A stretch of DNA of 64,000 bases from Linderina pennispora (lineage: Eukaryota > Kickxellomycota > Kickxellomycetes > Kickxellales > Kickxellaceae), in contig NW_024468257.1 in assembly GCF_002104995.1 (NCBI RefSeq), positions 844,849 to 908,848 on the forward strand. The letters are read 5' to 3'. Position 1 is the stretch's first letter. Each line of letters starts with the position of its first letter. The notes under the pieces were generated by a model that saw nothing but the letters and a program-made list of their open reading frames with translations, did no database searches and was not told where the DNA came from. This document shows, piece after piece, positions 1 to 9,807 of this stretch. The position numbers were made by a program, and so were the translations under genes.

Positions 1-2
1 GG

Positions 3-353
3 AATGTGTGGGGACGGTACGGTGATCCGACAACTATCGATAAGGTGAAGCAGCAGTGGGAGGACGTGAAGCAGGCGCAGAGGGATGCGCGCGGAAAGGT
101 CACCGAGGCTGTGCAGGAGCTGAGGATGTCGCTGCAGGAGGGCCGTGGATATGCGGCCAAGACGGCCAAGGAGATTGCCGACAAGACGCCCGAGCCCGTG
201 AAGCAGGTGGTCGAGGACGTCCAGAAGAAGGCGGTCGAGGTTACCAAGGATATCAGCGCCAAGGTCGCCGACAAGAAGGACCAGATCGTCGAGGCGGTCA
301 AGGACAAGGCTGCGTCGCTCCCGATCGGCTTCACCGACAATTCGTCAAAGTAG
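3..353 (+). CDS. C-terminal part of an amphipathic-helix protein, 5' end cut by window
   Basis: The frame is open at the left edge and its first in-window codons are not a convincing start, so only the C-terminal part (about 116 residues) is visible. The protein is almost entirely charged helix, rich in Lys, Glu, Asp, Ala and Val, with a repeating pattern of the kind seen in apolipoprotein, LEA or MICOS-type amphipathic helices (for example KQVVEDVQKKAVEVTKDI). It ends in a short non-helical tail, FTDNSSK, before TAG at 351-353. No catalytic motif is visible. I do not recognise the family. A lipid- or membrane-associated helix is an inference from the pattern only. It converges with the Rps22 gene, whose stop lies 151 bp downstream. 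Confidence 0.6.
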   Translation, partial: NVWGRYGDPTTIDKVKQQWEDVKQAQRDARGKVTEAVQELRMSLQEGRGYAAKTAKEIADKTPEPVKQVVEDVQKKAVEVTKDISAKVADKKDQIVEAVKDKAASLPIGFTDNSSK

Positions 354-393
354 AATCTGCCACATACCAATATACCACCACTCCCACCCCACC

Positions 394-426
394 ATGTGTG
401 CATGTGCATATGCATGTGCATGCGTA
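394..426 (+). repeat. Short GCATG/GCATATG-rich repeat in a 3' flank
   Basis: About 33 bases downstream of the first gene alternate TGTGCATG and TGCATATG units. GCAUG is a binding core of some RNA-binding proteins, so this may sit in the 3' UTR, but a simple microsatellite explains it equally well. Confidence 0.4.
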
Positions 427-504
427 TTTGTGAAGGCTTGACCATTTATTTGACATAGCAATCATTCACAGAGGTAAATGCGCGATCACGCAGCATAGAG
501 CGCT

Positions 505-897
505 TTAGTAGAAGTAGCCAAGGATCTTGCCACCCATGTGACGGCGACGGGCCTCCTCGTGGTCCATGATACCGGCCGAGGTGGTGAGGACGATGAAGCC
601 GAACTGGCGCGACGGCAAGAGATCAGCAACCCACTGCTCAATGTCCGAAACCTTGATCGGGAAGCGGGGCGAGATGACGCCGCACTTGTTCAGGCGACCG
701 TTGAGCTGGACAACGATCTTGCCGGCGCGGTGGTCGTCGATGATCTCGAACTCACCAATGTAGCCGTGCTTCTGCATGACCGACAGGAACTTGATGATGA
801 CCTTCGAGCTGGGGCGGACCATGACCTGGCGCTTGCCACGCTTCTCGGCGTTGCTCATGCTCTTGAGGCAGTCGTTAAGGACGGAGACGCGGACCAT
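505..897 (-). CDS. RPS22: 40S ribosomal protein S22 (uS8, RPS15A family)
   Basis: The 130-residue product has the full length expected for eukaryotic uS8, from [14 protein letters not shown] to the conserved C-terminus GGKILGYFY. Conserved blocks include the N-terminal [14 protein letters not shown], the central [30 protein letters not shown] and the late [13 protein letters not shown]. uS8 is part of the body of the small ribosomal subunit and contacts 18S rRNA in the cytosolic ribosome. The gene is uninterrupted in this window. The start is the only Met compatible with the family N-terminus. Confidence 0.97.
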   Translation of the reverse strand: MVRVSVLNDCLKSMSNAEKRGKRQVMVRPSSKVIIKFLSVMQKHGYIGEFEIIDDHRAGKIVVQLNGRLNKCGVISPRFPIKVSDIEQWVADLLPSRQFGFIVLTTSAGIMDHEEARRRHMGGKILGYFY

Positions 898-1364
898 TTT
901 CTCTGCTTTTTAAATGGGATCTAGAACAAGCAGAACAGCAGCAAGTTTGGTGTTTAGTGGACAGACACAGGGCGCAGGAATTTTCTCAGTTTCTCGTTCT
1001 TCGGTGCGCAATGCAGGAAAATGCAAATGCGCAGTCCGAGGCCAAATTAGCATGGTGCACATTTAGCAGAATGGTAGTCACGAAAGTGCGGGAGGCAAAT
1101 ACGAGAAAGTGTGAGAAAACACGCCGGAATCCCAAAGTATGCTTTCAGAACTTTTTCTCGCCATCGCCTTTTTCCAGTCGCATCCATCGTTGCCCGCGTT
1201 CTGCCACCGATGCATTTTTGGGATCCGCAAAAAAAAATATCGACACTTACATTGCTTCTAGTGGGAGGCTAAAAGTTGGAAAGAAAGCTCCACCACGCGC
1301 CGCAGATGCCTATCAAAAATATATCAAAAAAAATCACACGCAGCAAAAGCTAATTCCTTGATCC
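898..1364. other. Intergenic region upstream of RPS22, downstream of FPGS
   Basis: This 467 bp stretch should hold the promoter and 5' UTR of the ribosomal protein gene and the 3' UTR of folylpolyglutamate synthase. It contains A tracts near 1229-1236 and 1326-1333. An open frame on the plus strand across it (957-1361) resembles no protein family and is probably chance. I see no RNA gene. Confidence 0.6.
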
Positions 1365-2952
1365 CTAGATCGATCCCTTCGCCGCATCCAGGAACCCGCC
1401 CACCAGGTGCAGGCTGCCTGCAACCAAGATATTGACTTTGGCGCCCGACTGCTCGCCGAATCTTGACTCGACGTGCTCGACCGCCTTGTTGATGGTCGCA
1501 CACACAGTGGTGTCGCTGTTGCCCGACAGCTCGGACCAGATCTTAGCCGACTCCTTCTGCTGCTTCAGCTCCTCGTCATTCTCGACTGTGAAATTAACGC
1601 TGTCCACACGGTTCGACAGGTTTGGGCAGAACACCGCAGCAACGAACTTGCACTTCTTGGTCTCACTCCACAGCGTCTCTAGCAGGGCCCTTGCGTTGCG
1701 CTCATGCGCAGCATTGAACACCAATACGCACGGGACATCGGCGGCCATTGATGCAAACCACTTGCCACAAGCCGCCATGCTCTCGACGGTGTGTGCGCCG
1801 TCAACGTTATACGAGATGTTTGCGTGTCTGGGCGATGCAAACGTCTGGGAGCGCCCGGGCCATCTGGCGGTCCGCAGACCGTCAGCGATCCACGAGCCAT
1901 TGGCAAACCTTGTGTTTGTCCGTGCTGCCCACTCCTGGCAGAGTTTGACGGCCAGCGCAGCGTTGATTGCCTGGTGCTCGCCCGGGATGCCGAGCTCCAC
2001 CGAGTGGTCGAGCGGGTGGATGATCTCGATGGTTGTGTGGCGTTCCTTTGCCCGCTCCTCCAGAACCCGCAAGGCGCCGTCAGGCTGCTCGACAGAATAC
2101 GCCGGCGCACCCTGCTTCATGATTCCAGCTTTGTGCCAGGCAATCTCCTCGACTGTGTTACCCAGCGACCCCTGGTGGTCAATGCCCAGCGACGCAATTC
2201 CGCACACAACTGGCTTCTGGATAACATTGGTTGAATCGTACTCGCCACCAACCCCGACCTCCATGATGGCCACATCGACGCTCTCCTGCAAAAACGTATG
2301 ATACGCCATCAGCGTCAGGAACCGGAAATACATGGGCATGTCCGGCGACTCGGGCATGACCTTTCTGAGCTTCGGCTCCTCGGCCTTGAGCGCATTGTAC
2401 ACCTGGTAAAAGTACTTGGCAAACTTGTCGCTTGAAATCGGCTGCCCGTTGATCTGGATGCGCTCGCGCACCTCGATCAAGTGCGGCGATGTGAAGAGCC
2501 CGATCTTGAGCCTGCGCCCGCTCTCTAGGTCGCTGCTCAGCAGCGAGTTGACAAAGGCGCATGTCGAGCCCTTGCCCTTGGTGCCGGTGACGTGGATGAC
2601 GTTGAGGCGGTCGAGGTCAGCTACCTTGTGGCCGATTTTCTCCACAAACGACGCGAACTCGGGGATGCTGTACTCGTTCAAGCGGACCGCCCGACGCCTT
2701 GATCTGCTGGATGATCTGAAAGTTTGTCTGAAGGTTGTTCAAGTCCTTTACTGCGCTCTATATTAAATTCGCCGAGTAAGTATAAAATATGGTTTCCTCC
2801 GCCGGCCTTATCTCGCTTGCAGAAAGGGTGGTGCTTACCGTGTACGTTTCTGTGGACATTGTGTAAAATCTGGGCAGGGGCTTCGGCAGGGAGGGTGCAA
2901 AGAAACGTCGGCGGAGGAAGGAAAGCGAAGGAGAAATGCGATACGAGTTCAT
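1365..2952 (-). CDS. FPGS: Folylpolyglutamate synthase, two exons, one apparent frameshift
   Basis: The enzyme adds glutamates to tetrahydrofolate in an ATP-dependent ligation that retains folate in cytosol and mitochondria. Exon 2 (2757-1365) carries the Mur-ligase P-loop VTGTKGKGSTCAF, the region LFTSPHLIEVRERI and the late segment ISYNVDGAHTVES. Exon 1 (2952-2839) encodes 38 residues with a basic, Ser-rich mitochondrial-type presequence (SFLRRRFFAPSLP). The 81 nt intron (2838-2758) has a GTAAGC donor and a TATAG acceptor, and joins TETYT to SAVKDLNNLQTNF, a typical FPGS N-terminus. One extra base near 2686 shifts the frame between IKASGG and LNEYSIPEF; removing it gives about 501 residues. 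An internal Met at 2859 could start a cytosolic form. The gene is divergent from CDC50. Confidence 0.9.
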
Positions 2953-3465
2953 GGCCACGCCTGCTTTCGCACGCCCTATTAAAATTTTTTGCTGGTGCTC
3001 GGGGTTTGTTGGGGATTTTGTTTGGGAATAATCACAGGCAGCCGCTGTGAAGTTAGAAGGCTGCGAGGGAATCGATAAAGTCCTGGAAAACGGAGGAAAG
3101 CAGAGGGGAAAGGGGGGCTGAGCCGGGCCGGGCTGATCGCGGAGTATGAGGAGATTGCCCCCACAGTGCGCATCTTGCTTTCTCTTGCCCAGCAATGGAG
3201 CCAGTGGCCATCTGTGGCCTATGCCTGGGATCCGCTGGTTCTCCCAGGAAGCCCAGGGTCGGACCCGGCTCATAGACATGGGGAAATGCGTAGTCACGTG
3301 TACTCCCTGATGTGTTGGCTGCCAAGAGTGCAAGCGTGCTATTTTGGGAAGCCTGATGTCTAGACCATGCCGCCTGTGCCTGCAAATACGCCCGTAGTGC
3401 GGAAAACAAAAGCTTGCCTTCGTTGTCTTCAAATTTATAGCCTTTTTTCCACATCCCTTTTTCAA
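2953..3465. other. Divergent intergenic region FPGS/CDC50
   Basis: This 513 bp stretch separates two divergently transcribed genes and must contain both promoters. Long open frames cross it on both strands, but they resemble no family and have no consistent relation to either gene. A T-rich tract (3441-3462) immediately precedes the CDC50 start. Confidence 0.55.
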
Positions 3466-4671
3466 ATGGCCGGCGGAACCGAGGGCAAGAGCAAACGCCC
3501 ATCCAACACAGCCTTCAAGCAGCAGCGCCTGCGCGCGTGGCAACCGCTGCTGACGCCCAAGAGCGTGTTGCCGACGTTCTTCATTATTGGAATTATATTT
3601 GCGCCCATTGGCGGGTGGCTCCTGTGGGCATCTGAGCGCATCAACGAAATGCGCATTGACTACACGCACTGCAGCGACCTCGGCAGCGCGTTCACTGACC
3701 TGGCCTCAGACAAGTACGACTTCCGCATCCATGGGGTCGACTCGTCATCGATTCAAAAGGCCGCAGGAGAAGTACGACACTGGACACAAATACATGTTCG
3801 ATAATGTTCAACATGCCAAAGGACCTGGAGCCGACCGTGTTTCTGTATTACCGGCTGACGAATTTCTACCAGAACCACCGTCGGTATGCGCGCAGCTTCG
3901 ATTCGGACCAGCTCAAGGGCAAGCACCGGAGCGCGTCGGACATCAAGGGTGGCGACTGCGACCCGCTGGATGTCCAGACCATCAATAATGTGCGGAAGCC
4001 GATTTTCCCGTGCGGCCTGATTGCCAACTCGATGTTCAACGACACGATTTCCAAGCCGTTGCTGGTGTCGCCGAGCAACTCAGACTCGCCAAACGTGACG
4101 TATGAGATGACTGATGGACGACATCTCGTGGAGCGCTGACCGCAAGCGGTTCAACCCGACCAGCTACAAGCCCGAGGATGTGTATCCACCGCCCAACTGG
4201 CGCGTGGGCGAACTGAAGGATGGGTATCCGAGCCAGAAGGTGATGCAGGACCTGGCCAGCAACCAGCACCTCCAGGTGTGGATGCGCACGGCCGGCCTCC
4301 CGACGTTCCGCAAGCTGTACATGAAGAACACGAAGGACATCATGAAGAGCGGGTTCTACCAGATTGACGTGGAGATGAACTACGACACCCGGTCGTTTGG
4401 CGGTACAAAGTCAATCGTGATTTCGACCACGTCGTTTATCGGTGGGCGCAACCCGGTGCTGGGCATTGCCTTTATTGCTGTCGGCGGTCTGTGCGTGCTC
4501 CTGGGGTGCATCTTCACCATCAGGCACATCTACCGCCCCAGACGCCTCGGCGACCACACGTACCTGTCGTGGAACCAGCAGGTCCAGAGCGGCCTGGCTG
4601 ACAATTCGAACCCGATGTCGTCTGGCAGGCAGCAGCAGCAGGCTGGTGGCAGTATGCGCCAGCGTTTCTAA
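3466..4671 (+). CDS. Cdc50/Lem3 family P4-ATPase (flippase) beta subunit, three apparent frameshifts
   Basis: Cdc50/Lem3 proteins pair with P4-ATPases and are needed for their ER exit and lipid flipping. The start [20 protein letters not shown] precedes the family pattern AFKQQRL and the first membrane span (about residues 34-57). The lumenal domain has the family hallmarks [13 protein letters not shown] and [16 protein letters not shown], then [17 protein letters not shown] second span near the C-terminus ([21 protein letters not shown]) is followed by a short cytosolic tail. The frame changes near 3760, 3791 and 4115, each equal to one surplus base. With those removed the protein is about 400 residues, the normal family size. 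The locus otherwise looks intact, so I favour assembly errors over loss. Confidence 0.9.
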
Positions 4672-5030
4672 ATCTCCCATCTCTTTCTGATTCTTTGATT
4701 TTAACGAGTCTTTTCACATCTCGGATCCCTGTTGGCCTGTTAACTTGTGAGCTGCCCGGTCCCGGGTCCAGCTACAGAGCGAATAGTCACCACTACTGAG
4801 AGAAAAAAATTTGCCTCATTCGATCATTGGGATCGACTCTTTTTTTTTCTGGCGATAAGCACAGAACCCCCGATCCAGCAAGCTCCCCTCTTCCCAAACT
4901 ACCAGCTGGCTCCCTCCTACCGTCTGCCTCGCCTTTCCTCCCCCTCTTCTTCTCTCCTTACCACTATTCTAGCTTTGGTTTTTGCTTTTTCTTTGCAAGC
5001 ACATATAAATCCGTCAAGACCATCCAAGCC
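4672..5030 (+). promoter_or_regulatory. Upstream region of the adenylosuccinate lyase gene
   Basis: This 359 bp stretch lies between two plus-strand genes. It is strongly pyrimidine-rich (T tract at 4840-4849, then CTCCCTCCTACC and CCTCGCC runs), as expected just upstream of a highly expressed fungal gene. A TATAAA-like string at 5005-5009 is too close to the ATG to act as a TATA box. Confidence 0.4.
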
Positions 5031-6471
5031 ATGTCTGATCCGAACGCCAAGTACCAGTCGCCGCTCACCTCGCGGTACGCTTCGCCCGAGATGGCGGCCA
5101 ACTTCTCCAACAACAAGCGGTTTGGCACGTGGCGTCGCCTCTGGTACAACCTGGCAGTGGCCGAGAAGCAGCTGGGTCTGCCTGGCATCACCGACGAGGC
5201 GCTTGAGCAGATGAAGGCCAACTTTGACAACATCGACTACGACATCGCCAATGCCGAGGAGAAGCGCCGCCGCCACGACGTCATGGCACACGTGCACACA
5301 TACGGTGTTGCGGCACCGGCAGCGGCCGGCATCATCCATCTGGGCGCGACCTCGTGCTTTGTGACAGATAACGCCGATCTGATCATCTTCCGTCGACGCC
5401 ATGGACATGCTGATCAAGAAGCTAGCGTGTGTGATTGAGGATCTGTCGGCGTTTGCAGCCAAGTACCGCGATCTGCCGACTCTGGGCTTCACGCACTTCC
5501 AGCCGGCGCAGCTGACGACAGGTGGGCAAGCGCGCAACGCTGTGGATCCAGGAGCTGCTGTGGGATCTGCGTAACATGGAGCGGGCGCGCAACGACCTGG
5601 GTTTCCGCGGCGTCAAGGGCACGACGGGCACGCAGGCGTCAGTTCCTGGCGCTGTTCAACGGCGACCACGACAAGGTCGAGGAGCTGGACGCGCTGGTGA
5701 CCAAGCTGAGCGGCTTCGAGCACTGCTACCCCGTGTGCGGGCAGACGTATTCGCGCAAGATCGACATTGACTTTTTGTCGCCGCTGGCCTCGTTTGGCGC
5801 GACTGCGCACCGCATCGCCACGGATATCCGCCTCCTGGCGAACCTGAAGGAGATCGAGGAGCCGTTCGAGAAGGATCAGATCGGCTCGTCGGCCATGGCA
5901 TACAAGCGCAACCCGATGCGCTCGGAGCGCATCTGCTCGCTGTCGCGCCACCTGATGGTTCTGATTGGCGATGCCCTGCAGACGGCGTCGGTCCAGTGGC
6001 TCGAGCGCACGCTCGATGACTCGGCCTAACCGCCGCATCTCGGTGCCCGAGGCGTGCCTGACGGCCGACATTGTGCTGACCACGCTGCAGAACGTGGTTG
6101 AGGGCCTGGTCGTCTACCCGCAGGTCATCAAGAAGCGCATCCGCGGCGAGCTGCCCTTCATGGCCACCGAGAACTTCATCATGGCTATGGTGAAGAAGGG
6201 CGGTGACCGCCAGGAGTGCCACGAGCAGATCCGCGTGCTGTCGCATCAGGCTGCCGCTGTCGTCAAGCAGGAGGGTGGCGACAACGATCTGATCGAGCGG
6301 GTCAAGAACACCGACTACTTTGCTCCGATCAAGGACGAGCTCGACGACCTGCTGGATCCGTCCACCTTCATTGGCCGTGCCCCGCAGCAGGTCGACAAGT
6401 TCATCAAGGACTTTGTCACTCCGGCGCTGGCTCCCTACGCCGACGTTCTGGCAGCCAAGAAGCCCGCCTGA
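5031..6471 (+). CDS. ADE13: Adenylosuccinate lyase, four apparent frameshifts
   Basis: The enzyme acts twice in purine synthesis: it releases fumarate from SAICAR and from adenylosuccinate. The N-terminus [21 protein letters not shown] is typical of the eukaryotic family. Further blocks are [55 protein letters not shown] and the fumarase/lyase signature [14 protein letters not shown], followed by [14 protein letters not shown] and the C-terminal [11 protein letters not shown]. Frame changes near 5393, 5521, 5638 and 6030 each correspond to one surplus base; without them the product is 478 residues, close to the yeast length. The stop at about 6027-6029 is created by one inserted T. The gene converges with 6-phosphogluconolactonase, 46 bp away. 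Confidence 0.93.
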
Positions 6472-6517
6472 GCTGTCTGTGTAAGACTGCTTTCTTATTC
6501 TAATAAATGTCTTTTAC

Positions 6518-7266
6518 TTAAAGCTTGAAGGTCGAGGGCTTGACTGCAGACAGGTGCTGCGATGCAGCGTCATCCACGAACCAGTACAGCTTGCCGCTGG
6601 CCGGAGCCACATGCGTCGACGGCTTGCCCATGTCCCTGTCTTCGACGATGGTCTTGAACATCTCAGACTTGCCGCTGCCGGTGACCACAAACACGGCCTC
6701 CTTTGCGTTGTTCAGCACCGGCATGGTCAGCGTGATTCTGTGCGGAGGCGGCTTGGGCGAGTCGTCAATATGCGTCACCCACTTTTCCTTTTCGTTCACC
6801 TGCGGGAATCCCGGGAACAGCGAGCACAGGTGCCCGTCCGGCCCAATGCCCAGCAAGATGCAGTCGAACGCCTGGCAATTTGTCGCCAAAGACACTGGAC
6901 CAACTGGCCGTGGTAGTCCTTGGCCGCCTCGGCCGAATTGCCGACCAGCGCCTGGTTGATCGGAAACACCTGGCTTTTCGGCACATTGACGTGGTCCAGC
7001 AGCTGCTCCTTGACCAGCTTGTAGTTGGAGTCGTCATGGTCGTATGGCACACAGCGCTCGTCGCCCCAGAACACATGCCATTTCGAAAAGTCCACCGATT
7101 TGCTGGCCTTCAGGAACTTGAACGCCGTCGCCGGCAGCGAGCCGCCCGTGATGGCAATCGTGAAGCGGCCCGTCGAGGCTATGGCCGTGGCCGATGCCTG
7201 TGCCAGGTACGTTTCCAGGGCATGCGAGACGTCGTCGGGGGAAGGGAACGAGAATACCTTGGCCAT
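6518..7266 (-). CDS. 6-phosphogluconolactonase (SOL family), two apparent frameshifts
   Basis: This is the second step of the oxidative pentose phosphate pathway: hydrolysis of 6-phosphogluconolactone to 6-phosphogluconate. The start MAKVFSFPSPDD is followed by the family blocks ITGGSLP (sugar-phosphate binding), WHVFWGDERCVPYDHDDSNY, LLGIGPDGHLCSLFPG and VTGSGKSEM. Two +1 shifts near 6898 and 6872 interrupt the stretch GQLV-SVFGDKLP-AFDCILLG; removing one base at each restores about 248 residues, the usual size. It is tail-to-tail with ADE13. The 237 bp upstream lead to the Zn2Cys6 gene on the same strand. Confidence 0.9.
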
Positions 7267-7503
7267 TGTGTAAGGAGCTATGCAGAGGAGTTGCGGAGAA
7301 TGTCTGAGTGAAGAAGAGGGCGGGCCGTGAAGCCAGGTCTGTTTGCAATTTATAGGCAGTCGGAAAGATACTTTCCCCTACTCCGGGGAGCATCAACATC
7401 CGCTCGGCAAAATGCGAGCGAATCGCAAGCCCGTCAGCTGCAGGATCCCGCCGTTGCTATTGATACATGTAGAATTTTTTTGTCGAGTGAGAGAGGAAAA
7501 TGG

Positions 7504-8872
7504 TCAAAAGCTTGGCGTGTTGTTGGCCGACGCGTGGTTCATAGTCAGCTCCGGTGCAATCCCAGGCTGCACTGCCTGCGACTGCTGCACCTGTGCTGAC
7601 TGCGGCTGCTGTCCCTGGGACGCAACCATCTGCGACTGATTATTCAGCATCAGAAACTCCATGAACTTGTCGTTTAGCAGCAGATTTGGGTCCTGCCGGC
7701 CCTGCTGCAGCGCCAGGTCAATGTACGCCTGGTTGCCGCCATTGCCGATAACCAGCGGGCTGTTGTTCTCGATGGAGGGGAATAGCGAGCTAATGGCCTG
7801 CGGAGCCGAGAACTGTGTGTTTGGCGAAAACGTATACGTATTGCCAAGCACCGCTGCCTGCGGTATTGGCGACTCCGGCGATGCCCCCAACGACGACCGC
7901 TCCACTGACGACCGCTCGAGCAGCGGCGCCGAGTCACTTGTGTCACTGCGCTTGTGTCTCTTGAGAATCGGCGGCGACTCTGACAGAGCATTAAACGGTG
8001 CCGAAGCGGCCGGCGGCGTGTTCACTGGCAGCTGAGTCGGCGTCGCCCACTGGCTCGGCAGCGAAAGCCCGGCCATCTCTGATTGCAGGCTGGTGAGATC
8101 CTGCATTGGCGTGCCGACGGACATCGCCGGCTGGCTCATCTGCGCGACTCCCTGGGTATCGAACATGGCAAAGTTCATCGGATCCTCAACCACGCTGCCG
8201 GGTGTAGCAACACTCGGCAGGCACCCGTGGGCGGTTGCCAGGTCCGACAAGTCGCTGTGCACTGAGGAGAAGCTGCCCGGGCTGCTCATGCCGTCGCCCA
8301 GCCCGTACATGTACATGAGCTGTGGCGAGCATAAGGGCGAGGGCGTCGAGCCCGACTGCATATTACACATGTGTGCTGGGAGCGCGTTCGCCGGCCGGAT
8401 TTGCCGCTGGTACATGTGCGCTGTGATCTGCTGTGGTGCGCTACTGTACTGCGCGCCGTGGAATGCTGACATGGTCGCGTGCTGTGGCCCTATGGGGATC
8501 GTGATCGGGTGTGCCCCTGAATAGTCGTAGCTGGGCGGCATCTGCAGAGACACCGAGGGGTTGGTCGTCAGCGAGCCTGAGCGCCGCGTCGAGCGCGCCA
8601 GGGGTTTGTATACGCACTGGATGCTGCGTCGCAGGCAGTGGTCGCACGCCGGCCGGGTGCCACTGCATTTGATTTTGCGTCTCCTATGGAAAAGCAGAAG
8701 AAAGGAGAAAAAAGCGGGTCAGTGATATGGACAGGGTGGGGGTGGCCAGTGCACAAGCGCTATTACTGCCCCCAAGCCTGCACTATCGTCTGATTATCGC
8801 TTACCTGCAGTTCTCACACGAGTGGCGATACCGAACAAGCTGCTGGGGACTGGGTGCGGGGGAAGGCGGCAT
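7504..8872 (-). CDS. Zn(2)-Cys(6) fungal transcription factor, two exons
   Basis: Exon 1 (8872-8805) and exon 2 (8683-7504) join across a 121 nt intron (GTAAGC donor, CATAG acceptor) to give 415 residues. The splice creates a complete binuclear zinc cluster at residues 19-46: Cys19, 22, 29, 36, 39 and 46 with spacing C-x2-C-x6-C-x6-C-x2-C-x6-C and the basic stretch RRRKIKC. The first two cysteines come from exon 1 and the other four from exon 2, so the single-exon frame alone has no DNA-binding domain. The rest is low complexity (Ser, Pro, Gln, Met), and the C-terminus is Gln-rich, as in activation domains. I see no fungal_trans middle homology domain. The target is unknown. Confidence 0.85.
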
Positions 8873-9807
8873 GGGCTATTGTAGGATGTAAATGCGGGGA
8901 AATTACGCTTTTGGATGGTTGAAAGACGCAGCTGAGGATATTGTAGAGAAACAAGCTTGGACAAGAAATAAAAAAGCTAATAAAAGCAACGAAAAATGGC
9001 TACGAGGAAAAAAAAGGGCGACCTTCTCATCAACCAGAGGCGCTCCAACCACTTTTTAAAAAGCCTGGTCAAGTTTTTCCCACCTGCTCCCTGCCACCAC
9101 CCTCCCTGCCTCTTTGAGGCGACGGGCGCGTCGTGCTGAAAATGTGTGATTTAGTTGTCACTGTTCCAAGGCCCACTTATCTCACCAGTCCTAAGACCCA
9201 ATTTGGTGACGAAAAAATTTCGTGACTGTGCCGATTCTAATGTATCGTCTGGTTGGTTGGTTTTCTTTGCCTTGCTTGGTGGCCAAAATATTTGCTGAAA
9301 ATGGCTTAGTGGCCAAACCTTTCCACTTTTTTGTCCTTCTCAAGAGAAGGTGTCCTGTGTCCTTTTGTTGTGCCAGTTAAATCTAGAAGGACGAGCCATT
9401 GAAATGCAATATACGTAATTTTTGTCCTGCAAGAGTAACCTACTTCCCCAAAGGATATCCCGCCTGCTTACTCACCTCCCTGCAGCAAGACCTGCGCCCT
9501 TGCTGCTGCTGCTGCGCGCATTTCCCTCGGCGAATTTGCTGCCTCTCCCCCAACAGCATGTGCCAGATACAAAAAAAAAAAAAGCAGGGCTGCACTCGCC
9601 TGTGTTTGTCGATGTCAACAAACCAGTGACTATTCCACGAGTGTTTACTTAAATAACAACTATTGCCCTGTCTCTTGCACAGTATGGCCTATTTCCCACT
9701 TGCAGTAAACACACATGCTTTAAACATACTGGTCCTTTGAAGAAATAGAAAATCCCAATGATCAGCACCAGTACGCCCCTACACTGGCACACAGGCCTAG
9801 CACCAGC
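8873..9807. other. Intergenic stretch without a recognisable gene
   Basis: About 0.9 kb lies between the Zn2Cys6 gene start and the end of the TFIIIC-like locus, both on the minus strand. It probably holds the promoter of the former and the 3' UTR of the latter. A poly-A run sits at 9571-9583. Short open frames at 9399-9652 resemble nothing and are Leu/Pro-rich. I found no tRNA-like cloverleaf by eye. Confidence 0.5.

Noticed and set aside
957..1361. 134-codon open frame upstream of RPS22
   Set aside because: It covers the promoter of RPS22, has no family resemblance and crosses A tracts.
2758..3669. 303-codon open frame on the minus strand spanning the FPGS/CDC50 divergent region
   Set aside because: Only its last part corresponds to FPGS exon 1; the rest has no family resemblance and overlaps CDC50 coding sequence.
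5393..6030. Programmed +1 frameshifting in ADE13
   Set aside because: The four sites share no slippery motif, only one falls on a stop codon, and the same kind of extra base occurs in many unrelated genes.
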